Positions 1-10,588 are shown, counted from the stretch's first letter. The stretch: 64,000 nucleotides of DNA from JABMQW01 sp964439935 (GCA_964439935.1 CAYTPW010000019.1:1-64000); one strand, 5' to 3'. The notes: generated by a model from the letters alone, not told the origin. A program made the numbers and translations.

Positions 1-89
1 TTTATGTAGTTGGATGAAAAACGACCTGTCTATCGAAGATACCGATTAATCGGGACGCAGATAGATGGCGTGAAAATGGTGGCAATGGC
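1..89 (+). repeat. Right part of long-form intergenic repeat (copy 0)
   Basis: This stretch is almost identical to 13886-13974, the right end of the long repeat copy at 13.65 kb. It includes the nested hairpin built on CTGTCTATC and GATAGATGG around the palindrome CCGATTAATCGG. The left part lies outside the window. From here to the first gene at 339 (about 250 bases) I see no gene, RNA or clear terminator. Confidence 0.85.
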
Positions 90-338
90 GTTTGACACCA
101 TTCTCTTAATGAAAATTCATTAGTCGCTTTTTATAGATAGGCACAGCGTAAAAAGATAAAACGCTGGACATTACAACAAAGAAAGCATTACAATCCGACC
201 TAATGCACAGTTTATATTTGCAGAATTAAATAATAAAATGATACATCCAAATACTCTCATGACAAAAATCCTATGTGTCCAAAAGGTTTTGACGTCGGAC
301 AGACAACCCTGATATTATCTAAAACCACCGCGTTTACC

Positions 339-2540
339 ATGTTAAAATACCTGATCATCATTCTCGTGCTTATTACAAATATAAGTGCAGCTATTATAAT
401 TCGCGGTACGGTTGTAGATGCCAAATCGGAGAAAATTATTGTTGGCGCTAACATCTTGCTAGTTAGAACTCAATCGGGAACTGCTACGAATCCCGAGGGT
501 TCGTTCATACTGGAAGTTGAAAACGATCTGCCATTCACCCTGAAAGTTTCTCATATTGCCTACGAAACAAAGGATGTTGTAATAAATAGCGCTGGCGAAA
601 TAACCATCAGATTGACCCCAGCAATCATTAGCGGAAAAGAAGTCGAAGTTGTTGGCAGCAAGCCTAAGTATAAGCTGGATGTGGCATCTTCAGTAGATTT
701 ACTGGAAATCGAAGAAATCGAACTACAGGGTGCCCGGGATTTGGGCAGCGCATTGCGCCGGATTAGCAGTATCAAAATGGATCTGTCCGCCAGTGGAAAA
801 CAGACAATCAGCATTCGCGGCAGTAATCCCAGTGATGTGGCAGTGGTACTGGATGGCGTCAGGTTGAACGATGCCAATACCGGCATTGCCGATCTATCCG
901 CCATTGATCTTAATTCTCTGAAGCAGGTGCAAATCATCAAAGGCGGCAGCTCCTCTCTCTATGGCAGCGATGCCATCGGAGGTGTGCTCAACCTTGAGCC
1001 CAAAATTGCCACCAGGAATACGGCCTATTTTAATCGCGGCCAAGGTTTGACATTTGAAGATGATCTGGATATATCATACGGTGCCACGGGAGTCTGGAAG
1101 CAATTCGGCGCTGGTGGACGCTTCACCAGCCGAGCGCGAGCCTATGCCGGTCGCACACTTACAACAAATCGATTCCAGAATCTTTTCAGCGGTGTACAGT
1201 TGGAAGAGGGTCGTTTTGATGCAAAATGGTATAATCTTGAGAAAACGTTGCAATTCCCCTCGGGCGGGTTAACCACTGCCGATGGTTTAACTATCATCAG
1301 TCTGAAATATCACGGACGGATACTTAATACTGAGGGCTGGCATCTAATGGCAGGCCAGCGGCAATGGTCGTTGTCTCAGGATTTCTTTTCCAGTTTGGCT
1401 GAAGATCTGGAGGATGAAACCCATAATATCCACTTGTCAAAGATTTATTCCGAAGGCAATTTCGAGGGGACATTTCAGGTTGAGGTTGACCGCCAGTTTT
1501 TTAAGGGCAATAAATCCTATTTCAATATCGATGGTGACATCAATGTCAAACACCGAGCTCAAATGAAACGGGAAACCGGTGCACTGGCGCTGGTCACCAG
1601 ATTGATAACGCCCGCGGAACATGAATTTATCGATCACATTAAATGGGAGTTGGGACTGAGATTTAATCGGATTGGGACGACCCAGGAAGAATGGTTTAAA
1701 TCCCCATTGATTCTAATTAATGGAGAACCCATTGTGTATAAATACCCGCGCCTGTATCAGTATACATCTGTGAATAGCAAGAATATCGGGGTACAGATCG
1801 AGGGGCAATCTGCAGTTTCTCGTTATTCTGTGTTCGTAAGCCAAGGTAGCAAATCTCGTCTACCAACGTTGAGCGATTATTTTCATCTGACATATTCTGA
1901 AGATGATAATTCAAGCGATTCTACTTTAACACCGGAATATCTTGGAATGACAGAAGTTGGTTTGAATATTACTTTTCCCAACCTGCAAACCTTGCTGCCA
2001 ATATCAAAACTCGAATTATCTCTGAACATGTTTGCCAATAATTACACCAATAAGATTTCCTATCGTTTTGTGGAAGAGCAGGCTCCGGTTCCCTTCAATG
2101 TTCCCATGGCGGATATCAGCGGTGTGGAAGGGAACATCAGTATTTATATGCTGGATGAGAAATTTATTTTAGCATTCAGCAGTACCTGGCTGGATGTGGA
2201 AAATATAATAGTATTTCCCAATAGACCCGGTTATCGTTACATACTGACTGGGGAATACAACCTGGACTGGTTGAGCATTAGCTATGACCATGTTTTCGAG
2301 GGAGAACAGTATTATTTTGTTCCTGGTATTGGCGAAGGATTACAGGACCCGCATGAGAAAGCAAATTTGAATCTGTCACTGCACCGGAAATTATTGGGCG
2401 TTAACTGGACCGTATCCTACACCTGGCGAAATTTGTTAACAGAAGATAAAAGCGACCTTTCTTTTGAAGAATCCCTGAGTCGCGGCTTCAATTATTTTGA
2501 GAAGTACCGTGAAATAATTACTATTAAGGTGGATATTTAA
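339..2540 (+). CDS. TonB-dependent outer-membrane receptor (BtuB-like plug)
   Basis: Outer-membrane active-transport receptor, 733 residues from the chosen start. The open frame extends to 273, but the ATG at 339 puts a clean signal peptide (MLKYLIIILVLITNISA) at the N terminus, so I chose it. Residues about 19-100 form a CarboxypepD_reg-like beta-sandwich. Residues about 115-225 are a plug with the motifs VVLDGVRLND and GGSSSLYGSDAIGGVLNL, a style common in BtuB-like receptors. The rest is a beta-barrel. The ligand is unknown; the plug resembles cobalamin-type receptors, but no B12 gene is nearby. The next gene starts 3 bases after the stop, so the two are probably co-translated. No strong Shine-Dalgarno sequence is visible. 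Confidence 0.88.
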   Translation: MLKYLIIILVLITNISAAIIIRGTVVDAKSEKIIVGANILLVRTQSGTATNPEGSFILEVENDLPFTLKVSHIAYETKDVVINSAGEITIRLTPAIISGKEVEVVGSKPKYKLDVASSVDLLEIEEIELQGARDLGSALRRISSIKMDLSASGKQTISIRGSNPSDVAVVLDGVRLNDANTGIADLSAIDLNSLKQVQIIKGGSSSLYGSDAIGGVLNLEPKIATRNTAYFNRGQGLTFEDDLDISYGATGVWKQFGAGGRFTSRARAYAGRTLTTNRFQNLFSGVQLEEGRFDAKWYNLEKTLQFPSGGLTTADGLTIISLKYHGRILNTEGWHLMAGQRQWSLSQDFFSSLAEDLEDETHNIHLSKIYSEGNFEGTFQVEVDRQFFKGNKSYFNIDGDINVKHRAQMKRETGALALVTRLITPAEHEFIDHIKWELGLRFNRIGTTQEEWFKSPLILINGEPIVYKYPRLYQYTSVNSKNIGVQIEGQSAVSRYSVFVSQGSKSRLPTLSDYFHLTYSEDDNSSDSTLTPEYLGMTEVGLNITFPNLQTLLPISKLELSLNMFANNYTNKISYRFVEEQAPVPFNVPMADISGVEGNISIYMLDEKFILAFSSTWLDVENIIVFPNRPGYRYILTGEYNLDWLSISYDHVFEGEQYYFVPGIGEGLQDPHEKANLNLSLHRKLLGVNWTVSYTWRNLLTEDKSDLSFEESLSRGFNYFEKYREIITIKVDI

Positions 2541-2543
2541 ACC

Positions 2544-3998
2544 ATGGTAAGGCTAACCCTGATTCCCTTTCTGGCCATTTTCCACTGGGCTTGTGAGCTG
2601 CCTTTTGCTACAAAATCCACTGACCAGGAAAACCTGTTTACAGTAATCCACGACTATGATGGCCGTCGCATTGTTCATGATACACCAGTTGTAATCCAAT
2701 GGTCTGATGTAACCATTGAGAACTTCAAAGAGTTTATGATTGAACGTGCCTACATAAATGAAGATGGTCCCCAATGGGCATTAATCGACCGGGTCAGTGA
2801 TTCCCTGGCCACTTCCTATACTGATACCATTGATGACGATGTTACCTATCAATATCGTGTACGGGTGGTCGATAAAAACAATCAATATCGACATGCCCCT
2901 AGTCAACCTTTCATAGTACCACAGGTTACAGCCATTACTGTGCCTGACGATTACACCTCGATTCAGAAGGTCTATGAAACTAAATTTATCGACTCGGGTG
3001 ATATGATTTCAGTAAAGCCCGGGAAGTATTCGGGTCATTTCACATTCCTGGATAAAGATGTTTCAATCATTGGGACGGATGGGCCATCCTCAACGGAGCT
3101 GGAAGGATCAGCCGGAATTCAATCTGTCGTTGAAATCAACCGTGGGCGGCTGGAAGGTCTTAAGATAACTAATGGAACTGCCTTTTGGGGGGGTGGAATA
3201 TATGCCCATGGTTCAGCACAGATATCCAATTGTAATATTTTCCGCAACCGAGCTGTAGAAAATCCGGATGCACATCAATCCGTATATCCTTTTGGCATCG
3301 GTGGTGGTGTATTTGCTACTGATTCAGCCGTAATAGAAAATTGTACTATTAAATGGAACTCCGCTATAAGAAGTGGTGGTGGCATTAACGTTGAAAAAAT
3401 GGCGACAATTGTTAACTGTAATATTTCCATTAATAACTCCTTAATCGGGGGCGGACTCCGCATACACGAAGATTATACCGGTTCCTTTCGAAACAATCGC
3501 ATTGATAACAATCGGTGCTACAATGGTGAAGGTGCTGGTATTTATGTAACCGGGGGACAGCACCAGATCTTCAACTGTTCTATCAGTCGGAATCATTCCG
3601 AAACCGGTACCGGCGGAATTATTATCGATGCCGGTTCCGGCCTATCGATTGTGAATTGTGTAGTTTACCGGAATTCAACATTCTTCGGTAATGTCGGTCC
3701 TATTCTGGCGAACGGGGATATACAAATCGTTAACAGTATTATATGGGCCAACACAGGTACAATGGATAAAAAGCTGATTGCTGGGAATTCCTTATATTCC
3801 GACATCCAAAATATAATCCCGCTAAGCATCTACGGGAATATCGATTTGGCGCCAGATTTCGAGGATCCTGAAGCAGGAGACTTTCATTTACGACCCGGTT
3901 CTCCCTGCATTGATGCCGGCAGCCCCAAGGAAGCCTCTCGTGATGCTGATGGTTCGCGAAACGATATGGGTATTTACGGTGGACCATATGGTGAATAG
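2544..3998 (+). CDS. Exported beta-helix (pectate-lyase fold) protein, probable lipoprotein
   Basis: 484 residues. The hydrophobic N terminus ends in HWAC, an imperfect lipobox. Residues about 35-130 resemble a fibronectin type III domain (DTVTYQYRVRVVDKNNQY-like strands). Residues about 135-480 are a right-handed parallel beta-helix opening with VPDDYTSIQKV, with repeated 'isNCnI..N' turns, and closing with 'SPCIDAGSP...DMGIYGG', typical of the secreted beta-helix proteins of FCB bacteria. It lies 3 bases after the receptor stop and its end abuts the next frame. No catalytic residues were recognised, so the role could be binding or polysaccharide cleavage at the cell surface. Confidence 0.75.
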   Translation: MVRLTLIPFLAIFHWACELPFATKSTDQENLFTVIHDYDGRRIVHDTPVVIQWSDVTIENFKEFMIERAYINEDGPQWALIDRVSDSLATSYTDTIDDDVTYQYRVRVVDKNNQYRHAPSQPFIVPQVTAITVPDDYTSIQKVYETKFIDSGDMISVKPGKYSGHFTFLDKDVSIIGTDGPSSTELEGSAGIQSVVEINRGRLEGLKITNGTAFWGGGIYAHGSAQISNCNIFRNRAVENPDAHQSVYPFGIGGGVFATDSAVIENCTIKWNSAIRSGGGINVEKMATIVNCNISINNSLIGGGLRIHEDYTGSFRNNRIDNNRCYNGEGAGIYVTGGQHQIFNCSISRNHSETGTGGIIIDAGSGLSIVNCVVYRNSTFFGNVGPILANGDIQIVNSIIWANTGTMDKKLIAGNSLYSDIQNIIPLSIYGNIDLAPDFEDPEAGDFHLRPGSPCIDAGSPKEASRDADGSRNDMGIYGGPYGE

Positions 3999-4044
3999 GA
4001 ATATATTTTTGACCGCTAAATCAGGATGGCATGTAAAAACTTCC

Positions 4045-7000
4045 ATGATTAGTAGATCTTTTTTTGTCTTCTTCTTTAGCCTCCTTTCATTATCATTTGC
4101 AGCTGACCCAAAGGCTAAATCTTTTCCCCAGAACACAGAAGTCGAACATATAATCTGGGATGGAAACCAAATATCTACAGTTCATGGAAACCATGGAGAC
4201 ATAGTTAGTCGCCACATTACCAATACAGCGGGTTTAGAGTGGCCAAAGGGCAGTGGCAAAACAGCAGTGTTACAAGCTGGTCTCTGGCTAGCTAGCGGGA
4301 AATTTCGTCCTATTGGAAGCGAAAATTGGCAGGAAGAAATCCGAACGGCGGCTGCTATGTATAGAACTGAATTTTTACCCGGGACAATTGAAGGGACTAT
4401 TAATAATGGCCATATTTATCAAATCCATCGCACGGAACTAAAGGCATTCCTTGAAAACGATTATGCTGCTTACAGCTCAATGGGGGCTTTCATTCCCCAT
4501 ACTGTCATCAATGGTGAATCAATATATACCGAACTTGTTGAGACATCTTTCCCGACGACTGATTTCGAAAACTGGCCGGTAGCGGCCGGTGCACCATGGG
4601 TAGATTCCAATGGAGATGATATATATAATATCCGAGATGGGGACCATCCGGATATCCTTGGCGATGTGTTCCACTGGTACGTTATGAACGATGGTGATGC
4701 TGGGCAGCATGGAAATTTGTGGGGAACTGCTCCAATGAATATAGAAGTCCAAACCTCTCTTTTCGGATTTGACCAACAAAATGCCCTTGGCAATGTCTTG
4801 TTCATACGCTGGGTGCTGATTAATAAAGGGGTTGATGATTTGGACAGTACCTATATTTCCATTTGGCATGATGATAATGTGGGGGATGGCCATGATGACT
4901 TGGTGGCTTGCGACACCCGTTATGGAATCGGATACACCTACAACGATATTGATGGAGATAGTTATTATAATTATGAAACTCCGGCTGTTGGTTCGGACTT
5001 CATGCAAAGTCCCCTTATTGATGCGCCGGGTAGCACCACTAAAATTATGACCTGGTCTCAAAATAAGGGTTATCATATCAAGACAGTACATGGTAAAAAG
5101 GAGTTAGGACTCACGGCTTTTGTAAAATATAATAACTTAAATCCCTTTTCAACTTATGGTAGACCTCGTAGCGCCCAACAAGCTTATAATTCGATGAATG
5201 GATTAATCTGGTCCTCCGGACACCCCTATTTAGACCCAACTAATAATTACCAGCCGACAACATTCGTTAACTCTGGGGATCCTGTTGGCGAAACCGGTTG
5301 GCGCGATGAAAATCCTGGGGACCGGGGCTATCTCCTTTCATCAGGTCCTTTTTATATTGGGGTCGGAGACACTGTAGAGATAGTTGGATCAATTATTATC
5401 GCTGCCGGGACCAACTGGAAAAAATCCATTAAAAAAATGAAGTATTTCGACAATCTTGCCCAATCAGCATACGACTCAATCTTTAATTATTGTTCTCCCC
5501 CAGCCCCTTCAGTAGCTGTCTCTCAGCTAGACCAAAAGATAGTTTTATCCTTGGAGGAAGGAAGCGCTGAAATCAAGAATTTTGCCTGCTCCAATTATGA
5601 ATTTCAAGGGATTAATTTTTATCAAGGGGAAACTGAAACTGGCCCTTGGCATCGTATTGCTACCCACGACATTGTGGATGGGGTAAAAGCAATTACAGAT
5701 TGGACCGTGGACGAATACACCGGTGAATTGCTGGAGCTGCTTGTTCAGTACGGGGCCGATTCTGGTATAAAACATTATATTGAAATCACAGAGGATATTA
5801 TCAGAGGTGGTCCCCTGGTAAACTATGAAAAGTATTATTTCACTGTCACGGCCTATTATTACGATGAGATTGCTGCCCAGCGTGTAATCGAGAGTTCTCT
5901 TAAAGCATTAGCAGTTGTACCGGGAGTTCCCGGTGTCGGCTCTGTGCTAAATGTTGATCATCGGGATGTGATAGAGGTTAAGCATTCAAGAGGAAATGCT
6001 GATGCTGATTTCTTTCCAATTATTATTGATCCCTATTGTCTGACAAGTCACACCTATGAACTTTCTTTCGCAAACGTAAATGAATCAAAAGTTAAATGGG
6101 TACTTACGGATTTAAACGAAGATCTAGTGACTAAAGAGTCTTCAACTTTACCGGTAACAGAAAACTATTTTAATATATTTACCGGGAATGGTCCCCTTGA
6201 AGCATCAGAATACTCTATAAATAACGAAATTACAGATGGTTTTATTATAGTTTCGGAGAAAGCAACGTTTATCATGCCCACCAGTTATCATCAGGCCGAA
6301 ATTATTGTAGAGATCGACTCTGTAACACAAATTGTTTTTGAGGGATTTCATCCCAATTCCGCCGATGGAACCTGGTACGGCTTTTTGAAAGACCGTTCTG
6401 ATATTCCTCCTGATCCGCTAGCCGGAAAACCTGGTTTAGGAAATCTATTTCAAGACCTAGAGCTACGTTTTACCGGACATGGATCAATTGGAATTTTTTT
6501 CAATCGACAATTAAGTATTATTGATACAATCCTGGTACCATTCGAACTATGGACAGTTGAGGACAGTCCCCGTCAAATTAACGTTGCCGTATACCAAATT
6601 GGATCAAGGGAGAAACCTCTATTTGAAAGAGCGCCGGGTACTGCTAATGGGTATCAACTCAAAATGAATGTAAACTTCATTCCTGTCTACGAGGATTACG
6701 ATGAGACCGCTGTTCTAGCACGTTCTTACCATTGGGCTACTGATTCCGATAAAATGGGTTGGATGTTACACTTCAATAAGAATAAAACCCCTGTTAAAGA
6801 CAAGACGGTCTGGGAAGATGGCAATGTATTCAGAGTGACTTTTATCAATCCTATCATCCCTGGTGAGGATGTATATACTTTTACAGCAAACGGCCTTATA
6901 ACGGCTGATAAAAAAACAATTAGTGACCAAATGAATGCTATCAACATTTTCCCGAATCCCTATATCGATCAATATTCAAACGGGAATCCCCCGGATCACA

Positions 7001-7248
7001 AAGTATATTTTACACATCTTGGAATCGGGACAACTATCATTCGAATCTATAATCTCTCCGGCGATATGGTAGCAAAAATTATTAAGGAAATTGAATTCGA
7101 AAATGTGCCTGGCAACCAAGCCGAGTGGAATCTCCGGAACCAGTTTGGGAATCCAGTGGCAAATGGAATGTACCTGGCCCATATCACTGTGGAGGACAGT
7201 AACGGTAAAGAATTGGGCGTTCGAATACTTAAACTGGGAATTTTTTAA
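4045..7248 (+). CDS. Large secreted surface protein with FlgD-like C-terminal sorting domain
   Basis: The frame is open from 3910, but the ATG at 4045 begins a good signal peptide (MISRSFFVFFFSLLSLSFAA), giving 1067 residues and no overlap with the upstream gene. An ATG at 3988, overlapping the upstream stop, is an alternative. The N-terminal region (GLEWPKGSGKTAVLQAGLW) belongs to a family of very large exported proteins I associate with Marinimicrobia and Calditrichota; the function is unknown. Near residues 600-700 there are fibronectin-like strands. The last about 100 residues (NIFPNPY...NLRNQFGNPVANGMYL) form a FlgD-like/Por secretion sorting domain. It probably forms a surface complex with the receptor and beta-helix lipoprotein upstream. 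Confidence 0.75.
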   Translation: MISRSFFVFFFSLLSLSFAADPKAKSFPQNTEVEHIIWDGNQISTVHGNHGDIVSRHITNTAGLEWPKGSGKTAVLQAGLWLASGKFRPIGSENWQEEIRTAAAMYRTEFLPGTIEGTINNGHIYQIHRTELKAFLENDYAAYSSMGAFIPHTVINGESIYTELVETSFPTTDFENWPVAAGAPWVDSNGDDIYNIRDGDHPDILGDVFHWYVMNDGDAGQHGNLWGTAPMNIEVQTSLFGFDQQNALGNVLFIRWVLINKGVDDLDSTYISIWHDDNVGDGHDDLVACDTRYGIGYTYNDIDGDSYYNYETPAVGSDFMQSPLIDAPGSTTKIMTWSQNKGYHIKTVHGKKELGLTAFVKYNNLNPFSTYGRPRSAQQAYNSMNGLIWSSGHPYLDPTNNYQPTTFVNSGDPVGETGWRDENPGDRGYLLSSGPFYIGVGDTVEIVGSIIIAAGTNWKKSIKKMKYFDNLAQSAYDSIFNYCSPPAPSVAVSQLDQKIVLSLEEGSAEIKNFACSNYEFQGINFYQGETETGPWHRIATHDIVDGVKAITDWTVDEYTGELLELLVQYGADSGIKHYIEITEDIIRGGPLVNYEKYYFTVTAYYYDEIAAQRVIESSLKALAVVPGVPGVGSVLNVDHRDVIEVKHSRGNADADFFPIIIDPYCLTSHTYELSFANVNESKVKWVLTDLNEDLVTKESSTLPVTENYFNIFTGNGPLEASEYSINNEITDGFIIVSEKATFIMPTSYHQAEIIVEIDSVTQIVFEGFHPNSADGTWYGFLKDRSDIPPDPLAGKPGLGNLFQDLELRFTGHGSIGIFFNRQLSIIDTILVPFELWTVEDSPRQINVAVYQIGSREKPLFERAPGTANGYQLKMNVNFIPVYEDYDETAVLARSYHWATDSDKMGWMLHFNKNKTPVKDKTVWEDGNVFRVTFINPIIPGEDVYTFTANGLITADKKTISDQMNAINIFPNPYIDQYSNGNPPDHKVYFTHLGIGTTIIRIYNLSGDMVAKIIKEIEFENVPGNQAEWNLRNQFGNPVANGMYLAHITVEDSNGKELGVRILKLGIF

Positions 7249-7321
7249 TCTCGAAATACTAGATTGATATATATATTTTATTTACTGCCAGAAAATAATT
7301 TTAGAATTAATAAATCATGCT

Positions 7322-7744
7322 TTACAGGATAACGCCCTTAACAGATAGAATCTTCCAGCCATCAGTTGTCAGGTGCGAATTCGAGGATTCAAGTGTAATG
7401 GGATAAACACTGTTGGCATCCTTGTGGAAAAGAATATTATCGAGAAATTCCTCACTTGCGCCAGGGATCATTTCAGCCTTGTGATGAAAGAAAATGCCAT
7501 TCTCGCTTTGATTTTGGGTGGTAGTTATTCTAATCCTAATTTCCCAGCCGTCAATCGTGTAATCAGAAGTATTGGTGACACTCCAATCTCCAATGATAAA
7601 TTCTCCGTAGTCCCCCAGGATTAGTTGCAACAACTTAGCATCAATGTCAATATATCGACGCGGAGGAAGGGATTGATCTTCACACTCCAGTGTCAACATC
7701 ATGACTAAAAGCAGATATAACAATCGTTTTATCTTAGTGTTCAT
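7322..7744 (-). CDS. Small putative lipoprotein, unknown function
   Basis: 140 residues starting at the ATG at 7744; the frame extends upstream to 7774 but would add residues before the signal peptide. MNTKIKRLLYLLLVMMLTLEC is a lipoprotein signal with Cys about residue 21. The mature part (GDWSVTNTSDYTIDGWEIRIRI) looks like a small beta-sandwich of the kind that carries a 'tail' domain in cell-envelope lipoproteins. It stands alone on the minus strand, convergent with the giant surface protein. No family recognised. Confidence 0.6.
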   Translation of the reverse strand: MNTKIKRLLYLLLVMMLTLECEDQSLPPRRYIDIDAKLLQLILGDYGEFIIGDWSVTNTSDYTIDGWEIRIRITTTQNQSENGIFFHHKAEMIPGASEEFLDNILFHKDANSVYPITLESSNSHLTTDGWKILSVKGVIL

Positions 7745-7895
7745 TTCAATAATTCCAGGGATTGAATAGGTCAAAACGTACTCAAGAAATTAGGTACTGG
7801 CAATAATAATTCATTTTTTGATTGGTGAGCTTTATGAAACTTCAGGCCTTCTCTGACACCTTAGACTAATTTCTTAAGTAATAAAAGGATACGTC

Positions 7896-8003
7896 TGACT
7901 GCCCTATTCTGTCCCATAATCCGCCGTTTTTGAAACACCCTTCCCATAATCAAAATCGAAAAGACGTTTATGAGACACTTAGGGCTGGGAATTACCAACT
8001 CCG
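7896..8003 (+). repeat. Intergenic repeat copy A with terminator remnant
   Basis: The core starts TGTCCCATAAT at 7910 and contains CCCATAATCAAAATCGA and GACGTTTATGAGACAC followed by AGGGCTGGG. Just before it, GACTGCCCTATTCT is the right half of the terminator seen intact at other copies. The remainder of the 7745-8274 gap shows no other recognisable element apart from a Shine-Dalgarno-like AGAGGAAAT before the next start. Confidence 0.85.
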
Positions 8004-8274
8004 CCATTAGGGAATCATTTTGGGATATGTACATACATCAGAAAGTACACCCAAACAAATAGAGCAAATAGTAAATCAAAAATCAGGCATTAGGTATACC
8101 CATTATGTTTTATCATAAAGATGATTATTGGAAGATTTAGAATTACATTTCACCTACCGGTACTCCTGTCTTACGGTACGAAAAATACGGTTACAGAGCT
8201 TATTGCGTATTACTTCTAGTTAATAGTCCGATTCCTTCTGATGAGGTCTTTAAGAATTTAAGAGGAAATCTAGA

Positions 8275-10143
8275 ATGGAAAACAAGGTGTGCAATCTCAA
8301 AGATATGTTGCCGATTGGAATTATCAGCAATTCAAATGCCAGAACATTGAAGGTTTGTGTCGTATTCTTGGTTCTATTTATTATGGGTGTAAATACAATA
8401 ACCGTAGGTCAGCCTTACTATGTGGATCCTAGCGGTAATGACAACAATCCCGGTACATTAACACAGCCTTGGCAAACTATTCAAAAAGCAGCTAACGACC
8501 TTGCACCCGGCGACACCGTATACGTACGCGGTGGTGTTTACAACGAAAAAGTCACCTTAAACGTTTCTGGTTCTGCCGACAATGGTTACATCACCTTCCA
8601 AAATTATGAAAACGAGATACCCATCCTGGACGGCTCAGGACTATCAGTACCTGACGATAACAATGGTATGTTTTTAATTGTTGACCAGCATTATGTAATC
8701 ATCAGGGGCTTTGAAATACGCAATTATCGAACTTCCACTCCGCACATTATCCCTATTGGTATCCATATCAGAGGCATAGCCCACCACATTCAGTTAAAAA
8801 ACAACCATATTCACCATATCGAAACCAATGCCCCCGTAGATGGCGACCTGATGGGCGCAGATGCACATGGTATCGCAGTATATGGCACTTCTGCTCCCGA
8901 TTCGATTAATAATATCTTCATTGAGGGTAATGAGCTCCACGACCTCATACTGGGCTCAAGCGAAGGGTTGGTCTTAAACGGTAATGTGGCCCTATTTACC
9001 GTCAGCGACAACATCATGTATGATTGCGACAACATTGGCATGGATTTCATTGGTTTTGAGGATACTGTTCCCAATAGCGACTATGATCAGGCGCGAAACG
9101 GAATAGTCAGCAACAACACTATTTACAGTATTTCTTCATTTGGCAATCCAGCCTATGGAAATGAGTACAGTGCCGGTGGCATATACGTCGACGGTGGTCG
9201 GGACATCGTCATAGAGCGAAATACAATTTTCCAGGCTGACATTGGCATAGAAATAGCGAGTGAACACCAGGGTCGGGCTACCAGCTATATTACCGTGCGT
9301 AACAACTTTTTATTCAACAGTCGCATGGCTGGCATTGCAATGGGAGGGTACGATAACGAGCGTGGTAGCACAGAGAATTGTATTATCGTCAATAACAGCT
9401 TGTATCATAATGGAATAGGTGAAGATGGAAATCAAGAAATCCTGTTACAGTTCAACACGCAAAACAATATTATTAAGAACAACATCTTTTACGCCGATGA
9501 TCAAAGTATCCTGATTGGTAATCCCTTCACCGAAAACATAAATAATGTAGTTGATTATAACTTGTATTTTCATCCATCAGGTATTGATGACTGTGAATTT
9601 GAGTGGCAAAACGTCATATATCAAGGCTTTGCTGCGTACAAATCAGCCACAGGAAACGATAGTCACTCATTATTTGTCACTCCACAATTTACCGATCTCA
9701 ACGAACCCGATCTGCATTTACTGACCGCATCTCCCGCCATCGATGCGGGTGAGAACCTACCTGAAGTTGGTGATTATGATATAGATGGCCAAACAAGGGT
9801 TCAAGGAGGCATAGTAGATATTGGGGCGGATGAATTTAGTGCGACAATAAATATAATCGAATCTCAGACCAACATGCCTCAGACGTTTGCCTTAAAGACG
9901 AATTATCCAAATCCATTCAACCCGATCACAACTATTCAATATGATCTACCCCAAAGATCAGATGTCCAGATCACCATCCACGACCTGCTTGGTAAACAAG
10001 TAGCAATGCTAGTATCAGAAATCCAGGATGCTGGATACAAGTCAATTCAATGGGATGCTAGAGGCATTCCTTCTGGAATGTACTTTTACCAGATCAAGGC
10101 TGGGGATTACGTGCAGACCCGGAAAATGATACTATTAAAGTGA
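8275..10143 (+). CDS. Secreted right-handed beta-helix protein with type IX sorting domain
   Basis: 622 residues. The start at 8275 is supported by AGAGGAAAT just upstream. The n-region is long (about 26 residues) before a hydrophobic stretch (VCVVFLVLFIMGV), so export is likely. Residues about 48-110 match the DUF1565-type opening (YYVDPSGNDNNPGTLTQPW ... TVYVRGGVYNEKV). Residues to about 510 are a parallel beta-helix with many N/G turns and end with 'SPAIDAG'. This architecture occurs in polysaccharide lyases and surface adhesins, and the substrate cannot be read from sequence. The last about 85 residues (NYPNPFNPITT ... GMYFYQIKAGDYVQTRKMIL) are the sorting domain, closely related to those of the genes at 10.6 and 27.8 kb. 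Confidence 0.82.
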   Translation: MENKVCNLKDMLPIGIISNSNARTLKVCVVFLVLFIMGVNTITVGQPYYVDPSGNDNNPGTLTQPWQTIQKAANDLAPGDTVYVRGGVYNEKVTLNVSGSADNGYITFQNYENEIPILDGSGLSVPDDNNGMFLIVDQHYVIIRGFEIRNYRTSTPHIIPIGIHIRGIAHHIQLKNNHIHHIETNAPVDGDLMGADAHGIAVYGTSAPDSINNIFIEGNELHDLILGSSEGLVLNGNVALFTVSDNIMYDCDNIGMDFIGFEDTVPNSDYDQARNGIVSNNTIYSISSFGNPAYGNEYSAGGIYVDGGRDIVIERNTIFQADIGIEIASEHQGRATSYITVRNNFLFNSRMAGIAMGGYDNERGSTENCIIVNNSLYHNGIGEDGNQEILLQFNTQNNIIKNNIFYADDQSILIGNPFTENINNVVDYNLYFHPSGIDDCEFEWQNVIYQGFAAYKSATGNDSHSLFVTPQFTDLNEPDLHLLTASPAIDAGENLPEVGDYDIDGQTRVQGGIVDIGADEFSATINIIESQTNMPQTFALKTNYPNPFNPITTIQYDLPQRSDVQITIHDLLGKQVAMLVSEIQDAGYKSIQWDARGIPSGMYFYQIKAGDYVQTRKMILLK

Positions 10144-10170
10144 CCTATAATCTCTAATTCTTTATATCAA

Positions 10171-10200
10171 AGGGCAGTCATCTGGCTGGCTGCCCTTTCT
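10171..10200 (+). terminator. Rho-independent terminator
   Basis: AGGGCAG pairs with CTGCCCT across a short loop and is followed by TTCTT. It is the same hairpin (GGGCAG...CTGCCC) found after the genes ending at 12238 and 13561 and, with one change, after 29187. Repeat copy B begins immediately afterwards. Confidence 0.85.
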
Positions 10201-10320
10201 TGTCCCATAAACCGTCGTTTTTGACACTGTCCATAATCAAAATCGATTAGACGTTTATGAGACTTTACGGGCTGGGGAGTATCAAAAAGGTTTGGGTTTT
10301 GGTACAAATAAACCAATTGA
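10201..10320 (+). repeat. Intergenic repeat copy B
   Basis: Begins TGTCCCATAAACCGTCG, contains CCATAATCAAAATCGATT, GACGTTTATGAGAC, GGGCTGGGGAGTATC and GGTTTGGGTTTTGGTAC. The 5' TGTCCCATAAAC can pair with the GTTTATG arm. Downstream, 10384-10466 resembles the segment after copy G (see that entry). No gene is visible in the rest of the 10144-10588 gap. Confidence 0.9.
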
Positions 10321-10383
10321 ATAATTAATAATAACTCACACCTTTAAGGTATGCTCAAAATATGGGCATCAAATCAATAAACT

Positions 10384-10466
10384 AGGTAAATTACCTACTC
10401 CAGTAAATGTGAAAAGTGTACCTTAACTTTGTAACCGAAAAGTTCGAAAGAATAAAAAGACTTACA
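10384..10466 (+). other. Leader segment shared with 25205-25288
   Basis: Starts AGGTAAATTAC, has CCTTAAC in the middle and ends AAAAGACTTACA. The same landmarks with similar spacing occur at 25205-25288, upstream of the DHDPS-family gene and also downstream of a repeat copy. It could be a promoter/leader or a 3' extension of the repeat. Similarity is judged by eye. Confidence 0.55.
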
Positions 10467-10588
10467 CGACATAGATGTGAGAAAAATAGATACGGAAAGC
10501 GGATACTTAATTCAACTCGTTGTTGTATGTGTAATTATAATTATAATTTGAGATTATTTAGTTAGTACTACCCTAATATATCCTATTA

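Noticed and set aside
3910..4044. Upstream extension of the giant surface protein
   Set aside because: It would overlap the beta-helix gene by 89 bases and place a non-signal sequence before the clear signal peptide at 4045.
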